DNA of 11,830 bases from CG-Epi1 sp964634895 (GTDB taxonomy: Archaea > Thermoplasmatota > Poseidoniia > MGIII > CG-Epi1). The stretch spans positions 1 through 11,830 of the forward strand of contig CAZWJS010000037.1 of NCBI GenBank assembly GCA_964634895.1, read 5' to 3'. Every line of letters begins with the position of its first letter. Position 1 is the first letter of the stretch. A model generated the notes under the pieces. That model was not told where the DNA came from. It worked only from the letters and a program-made list of their open reading frames with translations, and ran no database searches. The position numbers and the translations under genes are program-made. Shown here piece after piece: positions 7,262-11,830 of this stretch.

Positions 7262-7879
7262 ATGAGTATAGCTGACGTCAAACCAACTCGCATGGAGCTT
7301 ATTGAGACCAAACGTAAGATTAAGCTTTCCAAGAGTGGTTACAAATTGCTCAAAATGAAGAGAGATGGTTTGATTATGGAATTCTTTGAGCTTCTTCCAA
7401 AGGTTAAAGATTTGAGAGGGCAGTTATCTGAATTATACAAAGATGCTATGGAAAAATTAGCTATTGCTACTGCTGCAGATGGCAAGGCTGCATTGGAATC
7501 AGCAGCTAATTGTCTAAACAAAGCTCCTGAAGTTGAATTATCTTCCAAAAATATAATGGGCGTTGTTGTACCAGCAGTAAATGTCACTCCCGTTGAAAAA
7601 TCTCTTGAAGATCGTGGCTATGGATTAATTGGTACTTCAATAAGAGTTGATGAGGCCGTTCATTCTTTTGAAAAATTAGCAGAAATGATTATCTTAGCAG
7701 CTGAAGGTGAAACTACAATGAAAAAACTCTTAGATGAGATTGAATCAACTAAGAGGAGAGTTAATGCATTAGAATTTAAGGTAATTCCGAATTTAGAAGA
7801 GATATCTAAGTATATATCTTTCAGACTGGAGGAGCTTGAGCGTGAAAGTATCTTTGGTTTGAAACGTATCAAGAATTGA
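7262..7879 (+). CDS. atpD: A-type ATP synthase subunit D, central rotor shaft
   Basis: Subunit D is the coiled-coil shaft inside the A3B3 head that transmits rotation from the rotor ring. The 205 aa are typical. The N-terminus (PTRMELIETKRKI, then GYKLLKMKRDGLIMEF) and the C-terminus (TKRRVNALEFKVIPNLEE, then FRLEELERE) are the two conserved long helices that pair with each other. The middle (about 75-120) is the variable part. A GGAAG 11 nt before the ATG is a weak, slightly distant Shine-Dalgarno. The stop TGA shares its final A with the ATG of the next small ORF (TGATG), so atpD is not the last gene of the operon. Confidence 0.97.
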   Translation: MSIADVKPTRMELIETKRKIKLSKSGYKLLKMKRDGLIMEFFELLPKVKDLRGQLSELYKDAMEKLAIATAADGKAALESAANCLNKAPEVELSSKNIMGVVVPAVNVTPVEKSLEDRGYGLIGTSIRVDEAVHSFEKLAEMIILAAEGETTMKKLLDEIESTKRRVNALEFKVIPNLEEISKYISFRLEELERESIFGLKRIKN

Positions 7880-8028
7880 TGAATTGGTTAGCTGAGCAAT
7901 TTGAAGATTCCGAAAAAAGAGTACGTCTTTTCAAGGTATGTGTATTTATCTCCCAATTTATGGTTGCTCTAGGAATTCTTATCTTCTTTTGGATATTTAG
8001 AGATTCAATTAGTGATTTTTTAGATTAG
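7879..8028 (+). CDS. Small single-helix membrane protein coupled to atpD
   Basis: A 49-aa ORF starts at ATG 7879-7881 and ends at TAG 8026-8028. Its ATG overlaps the atpD stop as TGATG, the arrangement used for translational coupling; no Shine-Dalgarno of its own is visible. Residues 1-19 are charged and probably amphipathic (N-terminus MNWLAEQF, with K13, R14, R16 and K19). Residues 20-40 form one hydrophobic helix rich in Phe, Ile and Val. Residues 41-49 are a short acidic tail (RDSISDFLD). The basic N-terminal flank predicts N-inside, C-outside. Position and coupling suggest a role with the ATP synthase, perhaps an accessory, assembly or AO-associated peptide. Methanosarcina operons also carry an extra gene (ahaG) after the D gene, but I cannot show homology. 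It could also be an unrelated small membrane protein. Confidence 0.72.
   Translation: MNWLAEQFEDSEKRVRLFKVCVFISQFMVALGILIFFWIFRDSISDFLD
8016..8021 (+). terminator. Possible oligo-T terminator of the ATP synthase operon
   Basis: A run of six T at 8016-8021 lies in the last codons of the small ORF, without a hairpin. Archaeal RNA polymerase can terminate on T-runs alone. Because transcription must pass the stop at 8028, the real end may lie further on. Candidates are the T-rich plus-strand sequence opposite rps27ae and the end of rps24e, for example the T-run near 8131-8137 and the pyrimidine tract 8194-8237. Confidence 0.25.
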
Positions 8029-8032
8029 GATA

Positions 8033-8185
8033 CTATTTAAATTTCGTATATCCACATTTTCCACAGGAAAAACGATTGCTATGTTCAGCTAAGAATACTC
8101 CTGGCCCACAGTCATCTTTTGGACAGAATTGCTTTTTTCTAACAAGTTTTCCATCATTAATTTCATATTGTTTAATTTTGCTCAT
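8033..8185 (-). CDS. rps27ae: 30S ribosomal protein S27ae (zinc ribbon)
   Basis: This small-subunit ribosomal protein is the archaeal counterpart of the S27a part of the eukaryotic ubiquitin-S27a fusion. The 50 aa are complete, from MSKIKQYEINDGKLVRKK to GYTKFK, followed by TAG. Four cysteines form a zinc ribbon: C21 and C26, then C41 and C44, with the family core CGPGVFLAEH and CGKCGYT between and around them. The first knuckle is C-x4-C, as in eukaryotic S27a, rather than the C-x2-C I know from several other archaea. The ATG overlaps the rps24e stop (ATGA), and the GGAGAGGGTGG upstream, inside rps24e, serves as Shine-Dalgarno. Its stop faces the small ORF after atpD across 4 bp. Confidence 0.95.
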   Translation of the reverse strand: MSKIKQYEINDGKLVRKKQFCPKDDCGPGVFLAEHSNRFSCGKCGYTKFK

Positions 8186-8511
8186 TCGCCACCCTCTCCT
8201 TTTTCTTCTTTGGTCTCTTTCTTCTTTGCTTCTTTTATGTTGTGTCTTTCAATTAAGGGTTTTGTTTCAATTCTGTTTAGTGCCTCGATATTGGAATAAA
8301 TTTTTGCATAACCATGTGTCTCTGATTTACCATATTTGTTGTTTAAACTATCTATAATAATTAGGTTTTTCTTTGCCTTAAGTTCCTCTGACAGATTTTT
8401 TATCACATCTTTTCTTTTAGGCGTTGCATCATTATCGTGCTTAATTACCACTTGTAATTCTTGTCTTTTTAGGAGCGGGTTGTCGTTATTTTCGGTTATT
8501 TCAATTTCCAT
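8182..8511 (-). CDS. rps24e: 30S ribosomal protein S24e
   Basis: This is a small-subunit ribosomal protein shared by archaea and eukaryotes. The 109 aa include the family N-terminus (MEIEITENNDNPLLKRQELQ), the TPKRKDVIKNLSEELKAKK helix and the conserved G-K-S-E-T-H-G-Y-A-(K)-I-Y loop at about residues 63-74. After about residue 93 comes a highly charged Lys/Glu tail. The last codons of the tail (KGEGGE) also provide the purine-rich ribosome-binding sequence for rps27ae, whose ATG overlaps the stop. The start lies one base after the stop of the DUF359 gene, without a clear Shine-Dalgarno of its own. Confidence 0.96.
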   Translation of the reverse strand: MEIEITENNDNPLLKRQELQVVIKHDNDATPKRKDVIKNLSEELKAKKNLIIIDSLNNKYGKSETHGYAKIYSNIEALNRIETKPLIERHNIKEAKKKETKEEKGEGGE

Positions 8512-8512
8512 A

Positions 8513-9013
8513 CTATTTTACCAACATTCTTTTTAAGAAGTCGTTGACCCTCTTCTTTGTTTGTTGATTTATGTCAACTACTACCATACCTTTGTCGGGC
8601 ATCCCATAAATTACCTTCGCTCCAATTTCAGACATACTAATTACAGGTAAAGTAGCTAAATCTTCTTCACCTTCAACAATTATTTTTGTTTTCTTTCTCT
8701 CTTTTAGCGCCTTTTCGATTGAATTCCATAAATTCTCTGTTATTGTTCCTGCCGGATTTTTAACTTCTACAATATTTCCACCAATACTGTCGATTTTTTT
8801 CTTTTGATCAACTGTTAATGGTTTATTTCTTTTTGTTTTATAATCTATTATACAAAGGTCAGGTTCTCTAATTTGTTCAAATATCTTTAATGTACAAATA
8901 TCTCCAATTGTAGCAATGTACTTTGCTTTGTGTAACGATTTTGGAGAATCAGTCACGGTTTCAGTAATATTTTCTTTCAATTTCTTAGCTACTTCAGGCT
9001 TTAAAATATACAT
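8513..9013 (-). CDS. GTP-dependent dephospho-CoA kinase (DUF359 family)
   Basis: The family member TK1697 of Thermococcus kodakarensis was shown to phosphorylate dephospho-CoA with GTP, the last step of CoA synthesis in many archaea that lack a bacterial-type CoaE. The 166-aa product has the family blocks in order: I36-G37-D38-I39 (GDxxT strand), D57-K61 (DYKTK), N86-T90 (NPAGT), V113-P123 (VEGEEDLATLP) and Y136-V146 (YGMPDKGMVVV). The acidic residues in the GD and GEED blocks are the likely active-site groups. The ATG at 9013 shares its A with the spt4 TAA (TAATG). The open frame continues to 9112, but those 33 extra codons lie wholly inside spt4 and do not resemble the family N-terminus. 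Its place between spt4 and rps24e is common in euryarchaea. Confidence 0.9.
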   Translation of the reverse strand: MYILKPEVAKKLKENITETVTDSPKSLHKAKYIATIGDICTLKIFEQIREPDLCIIDYKTKRNKPLTVDQKKKIDSIGGNIVEVKNPAGTITENLWNSIEKALKERKKTKIIVEGEEDLATLPVISMSEIGAKVIYGMPDKGMVVVDINQQTKKRVNDFLKRMLVK

Positions 9014-9198
9014 TATCTTACGCGCAAAGCGTATCGGCCAGCTGTTCGAATGCCCATCTCTTTTGCTATATTTGAATTCTCGGGATCTAAAACTTCTACA
9101 TATCCTTGCCATTCCCTTGAAATCTCCGCTTCAGGGCATCTTGGGCAATTTTTTTCCTCTAATATCATATGACAATCTTTACAAGCAAAATCACTCAT
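9013..9198 (-). CDS. spt4: Transcription elongation factor Spt4 (RpoE'')
   Basis: Spt4 is a zinc protein that binds the NGN domain of Spt5 and helps RNA polymerase stay processive. The 61 aa are the usual archaeal length. The zinc-binding cysteines are C6, C9, C18 and C21 (CKDC, then CPRC). They are followed by the conserved W-x-G-(Y/L)-V-x-(V/I)-L-(D)-P strand and the C-terminal segment ending in GRYALRVR. The start overlaps the rpoE1 stop (TAATG) and is preceded by GGTGGTGA, a good Shine-Dalgarno encoded in the last codons of rpoE1. The stop overlaps the ATG of the CoA-synthesis gene that follows. Confidence 0.96.
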   Translation of the reverse strand: MSDFACKDCHMILEEKNCPRCPEAEISREWQGYVEVLDPENSNIAKEMGIRTAGRYALRVR

Positions 9199-9764
9199 TA
9201 TTCACCACCAGCTGCAGCCTTGTTTTGATCTTCAATAATCCATTCATGTTTTCCAAGCCCTGGTTGTCTCATAGTAAGGCCAATTTTAGATTCTCTAGGA
9301 GATATTTCATTTAACGAGATAGTTACTATTCTAGCTCTTACTTTATCTCCTACTTTTAATTCTCTCTTTGTCTCTTTTCCTATAAGTCTTTGGTTACCAA
9401 CATCGGTATTAATATGATCATCTTGTACCTGAGATACATGTAATAGTCCATCTAGTGGACCAAAGCGTACAAAAGCCCCATATTCTGTAATTTGGTCAAT
9501 TACTCCTTCTATAACTTCTTGCACATTTATATCAAATAATAGCATTTTCATTTCAACTGGCTGATATACAGCACCATCTCCATGTACCACTCGACTGTCT
9601 CCAGTCAGTTTCAAGTGTGTAATTAGTACTACAAGTTTTTGATCAGGCCCCATACGACCTTCAAATGCTTGATGGGCTAATTCCATGGTGACTTTCTCTA
9701 TATCTTCATCTAGTCTATCTGGAGGGATGCGAACCATGTCGTTTCTGGTGTGTAAGTAGTACAT
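9198..9764 (-). CDS. rpoE1: DNA-directed RNA polymerase subunit E' (Rpo7)
   Basis: Rpo7 pairs with Rpo4 to form the polymerase stalk, which binds the emerging RNA and assists open-complex formation. The 188 aa are the normal length. Residues 1-80 are the N-terminal tip domain, opening with the family MYYL...VRIPP segment. Residues about 82-165 are an S1-type OB fold with the G-x-I/V-D-x-I-T-(E/D)-Y-G-A-F-V-R-(F/L)-G-P-L-D-G-L-(L/V)-H pattern. The C-terminus is a short Ala/Gly tail whose codons carry the Shine-Dalgarno of spt4. There is no good Shine-Dalgarno before the ATG, only GGAAAAAAG. A TATA-like TTTATA about 26 nt upstream makes a leaderless start possible. hppA ends 37 nt upstream on the same strand. 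Confidence 0.97.
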   Translation of the reverse strand: MYYLHTRNDMVRIPPDRLDEDIEKVTMELAHQAFEGRMGPDQKLVVLITHLKLTGDSRVVHGDGAVYQPVEMKMLLFDINVQEVIEGVIDQITEYGAFVRFGPLDGLLHVSQVQDDHINTDVGNQRLIGKETKRELKVGDKVRARIVTISLNEISPRESKIGLTMRQPGLGKHEWIIEDQNKAAAGGE

Positions 9765-9787
9765 CTTTTTTCCGGAGTAGACCCCTC

Positions 9788-9793
9788 TATAAA
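9788..9793 (-). promoter_or_regulatory. TATA-like box for rpoE1
   Basis: On the minus strand, TTTATA occupies 9793 to 9788. Its centre is about 26 nt before the A of the rpoE1 ATG at 9764. Archaeal transcription usually begins about 25 nt after the TATA centre, so the start would coincide with the ATG and give a leaderless message. The preceding bases (GCTCG) are not a strong BRE. It is the only TATA-like motif in the 37-bp gap between hppA and rpoE1. Confidence 0.45.
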
Positions 9794-9801
9794 CGAGCTT
9801 C

Positions 9802-11830
9802 TCAAATTCCAGCTAGAACTAAACTAACAACTGACATTAATTTAATCAATATATTTAGACTAGGTCCTGCAGTGTCTTTGAAAGGATCGCCGACAGTATC
9901 ACCTACTACTGCAGCTTTATGAGCATCAGAACCTTTACCACCGTGAGCTCCTCCTTCAATGTGCTTCTTTGCATTATCCCAAGCTCCACCAGCATTGGAC
10001 ATGAAAATAGCCATCAAAACTCCGCAAACAGTTACACCAGCTAAAACACCAGCAAGCATTTGCATTCCATCTGATTCGCTAACAATATTTAGGCTAGGGA
10101 GTATGATTGCAAAGATAACAGGAGTTGATACGGCAAGTAAACCAGGAGCAACCATTTTTTTTATTGCAGCCTGTGTAGAAATATCGACACACCTTGCAAA
10201 GTCAGCATCAGCTTTACCATCTAACAATCCTTCAATTTCCCTGAATTGTCTTCGAACTTCTTCAATCATTTCGAAAGCGGCATCTCCAACTGCTTGCATT
10301 GAAAAAGCAGCAAAAACAAATGGCAACATTCCTCCGATGAAGAGACCAGCAAGGACTTTTGGATTTAAAATATCGACTTCATTTATGTCGGCTTGAGTTG
10401 TAAAAGCTGCAAATAGTACCAATGCAGTTAATGCTGCTGAGCCTATTGCAAATCCTTTTCCAATTGCGGCAGTAGTATTGCCTACAGCATCAAGTTTGTC
10501 CGTTCTTTCACGAACTTTAGGCTCTAAGCCAGTCATCTCAGCAATTCCTCCTGCATTATCTGCTATAGGGCCATAAGCATCAACAGCTAGTTGTATTCCA
10601 ATAGTAGCTAGCATTCCTAAAGCTGCAATGCCAATACCATATAATCCGGCAAATTCATAAGCAAATAGCATAGCTAAGGCAATAGTAATAACTGGTAAGG
10701 CAGTAGAGATCATACCAGTACCTAATCCTGAAATAATATTTGTAGCAGACCCTGTTTCCGATGCTTTTGAAATTTCCTGAGCTGGAGGTCTTTCGTCAGA
10801 AGTATAATATTCAGCAAATAATCCAATTAATATTCCGGATCCTAATCCAACTACAGTAGCTATAAACAAATCCATTACAGTGTAGGTAGTGCTCCCGTAT
10901 TGGAATTCTCCATCTGTACTCATGTAATCAATTATAAAATAGGATAATAGAAGCATCATTCCTGCGGCTCCAAAATGCCCTTTGTTTAGTGCAGATTGTG
11001 GATTTCCTCCTTCTTCAGTTCTAACTAGGAAAGTACCAATTATAGATACAAATATTCCTGCTGCAGCCAAGGTTAAAGGTAATTTCACTAAACTTTCTGA
11101 ATCTTGGGCTGCAGCTAGAACCATAGCTCCTATAATAACACCTACAAATGATTCAAAAAGATCAGCACCCATTCCAGCTACATCTCCAACATTATCTCCA
11201 ACATTATCTGCAATAGTTGCGGGATTTCTTGGATCATCCTCAGGAATTCCTGCCTCCACCTTTCCAACTAAATCTGCACCCACATCAGCAGCTTTGGTGT
11301 AAATTCCACCACCAACTCTAGCAAAGAGAGCAATAGAGGAAGCACCTAGCGAAAAGCCAGCCATAACTGACAATCTATCTTCTAGATTACTGTAATTCTC
11401 TTCAAGTCCCAGAAATAAAATTGAAAGTCCCATAACACCAAGTCCAGCAACACACATACCCATTACAGATCCTCCTGAGAAAGCTATAACAAGCGCTTCA
11501 TTCAGGCTTGAGCGCGCTGCGTTCGTAGTACGACTGTTAGAAGCGGTTGCTGACCACATTCCTATAAAACCAGCAAGTCCAGAACATAATGCTCCAAATA
11601 CAAAAGCTAAAGCGATGATTCCTTGTTCTTTTGAATTATATGCTATGAAAAGCAAAATTGCTACTACTACTACGAAGGCCGTTAGTACTCTGTATTCACG
11701 GTTTAGGAAAGCCATTGCACCGCTACGAATGTGTCCTGCAATTTTGGCCATTTCCTTAGTTCCTTGGCTCTGTTTTTCAACCCATTTTAGTTTCCAAAAA
11801 GCAAAACCTAATGCTGAAACCCATGCTATT
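9802..11830 (-). CDS. hppA: Membrane-bound ion-pumping pyrophosphatase, K+-dependent type (5' end outside window)
   Basis: HppA hydrolyses pyrophosphate and pumps H+ or Na+ across the membrane. At least 675 codons are present, and the frame stays open to the window edge. The Met codon at 11751 is internal: in-frame codons before it (ending WVEKQSQGTKE) continue the family N-terminus, so roughly one helix is missing. Substrate-binding motifs are intact: DVGADLVGKVE (11254-11286), then PATIADNVGDNVGD and, near the C-terminus, GDTVGDPFKDTAGP. The residue after GNTT (codon 10468-10470) is Ala, as in K+-dependent enzymes; K+-independent ones have Lys there. A Glu in DLFESF (codon 11152-11154) lies at the TM6 gate position used by Na+-pumping and some H+-pumping members, so ion choice is open. 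There are many transmembrane helices. No T-run terminator is seen before rpoE1. Confidence 0.97.
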   Translation of the reverse strand, partial: IAWVSALGFAFWKLKWVEKQSQGTKEMAKIAGHIRSGAMAFLNREYRVLTAFVVVVAILLFIAYNSKEQGIIALAFVFGALCSGLAGFIGMWSATASNSRTTNAARSSLNEALVIAFSGGSVMGMCVAGLGVMGLSILFLGLEENYSNLEDRLSVMAGFSLGASSIALFARVGGGIYTKAADVGADLVGKVEAGIPEDDPRNPATIADNVGDNVGDVAGMGADLFESFVGVIIGAMVLAAAQDSESLVKLPLTLAAAGIFVSIIGTFLVRTEEGGNPQSALNKGHFGAAGMMLLLSYFIIDYMSTDGEFQYGSTTYTVMDLFIATVVGLGSGILIGLFAEYYTSDERPPAQEISKASETGSATNIISGLGTGMISTALPVITIALAMLFAYEFAGLYGIGIAALGMLATIGIQLAVDAYGPIADNAGGIAEMTGLEPKVRERTDKLDAVGNTTAAIGKGFAIGSAALTALVLFAAFTTQADINEVDILNPKVLAGLFIGGMLPFVFAAFSMQAVGDAAFEMIEEVRRQFREIEGLLDGKADADFARCVDISTQAAIKKMVAPGLLAVSTPVIFAIILPSLNIVSESDGMQMLAGVLAGVTVCGVLMAIFMSNAGGAWDNAKKHIEGGAHGGKGSDAHKAAVVGDTVGDPFKDTAGPSLNILIKLMSVVSLVLAGI

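Noticed and set aside
8076..8357. 93-codon hydrophobic plus-strand frame
   Set aside because: The apparent Leu/Phe/Ser-rich membrane protein is the complement of the Lys/Glu codons of rps24e and rps27ae, both solid genes.
8916..9314. 132-codon plus-strand frame
   Set aside because: It lies opposite the DUF359 gene, spt4 and the end of rpoE1, all recognised with motifs.
9959..10396. 145-codon plus-strand frame opposite hppA
   Set aside because: It is a shadow of a strongly conserved gene. Its composition (Ala, Ser, Thr, Pro) follows from complementing the hppA codons.
10982..11302. 106-codon plus-strand frame opposite hppA
   Set aside because: Same reason: it lies wholly across the substrate-binding region of hppA and resembles no family.
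11749..11751. Met codon as the hppA start
   Set aside because: The frame continues upstream with codons that fit the family N-terminus (tryptophan-rich helix end, then EKQSQGT), so the true start is beyond the window.

Overview
The window is an AT-rich stretch of archaeal chromosome carrying two core gene blocks that meet tail to tail. The left block, on the plus strand, is an A-type (A1AO) ATP synthase operon in the order I-K-E-C-F-A-B-D. A previously uncalled 49-codon single-helix membrane ORF follows atpD. The right block, on the minus strand, reads hppA (membrane pyrophosphatase, cut by the window edge), rpoE1 (Rpo7), spt4, a DUF359-type GTP-dependent dephospho-CoA kinase, rps24e and rps27ae. 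The A-type ATPase together with Spt4, RpoE', S24e and S27ae makes this an archaeon, and the RpoE1-Spt4-DUF359-S24e-S27ae order is typical of euryarchaeal lineages. The low GC, Shine-Dalgarno use and membrane PPase would fit a marine Thermoplasmatota lineage (Marine Group II/III type). That placement is an inference; no 16S or other diagnostic marker is present.

Layout: 6-7879 holds the eight ATP synthase genes with almost no intergenic DNA. Junctions overlap by 1 to 10 nt (ATGA, TGATG and similar), abut, or are separated by 1 to 4 nt. The TAATG at 4-8 implies that a further gene, probably atpH, ends just before the window. 7879-8028 is the small membrane ORF. Only 4 bp separate it from the stop codon of rps27ae on the other strand. 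8033-9764 is the information-processing cluster, again with overlapping or 1-nt junctions. A TATA-like box about 26 nt before the rpoE1 ATG suggests a leaderless start. 9802-11830 is hppA, open at the right edge. There is no gene-free stretch longer than 40 bp.

How the genes work together: IKECFABD encode the ion-driven rotary ATP synthase, with AO = I and K, central stalk = C, D and F, peripheral stalk = E (with H), and head = A3B3. HppA is a second ion pump, driven by pyrophosphate, on the same membrane, so the two can share one ion gradient. Sequence marks in K (E95-T96 with Q66) and in HppA (K+-dependent type with a Glu at the TM6 gate position) leave Na+ coupling possible for both, but do not prove it.

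Most of the window is ordinary core genome and I found no clearly new system. The observations best worth a second look are the coupled small membrane protein after atpD, the rotor subunit made with a cleavable leader, an 8-bp perfect hairpin just before atpK, an Asp eight residues after the essential Arg of AtpI, and an altered P-loop in AtpA.
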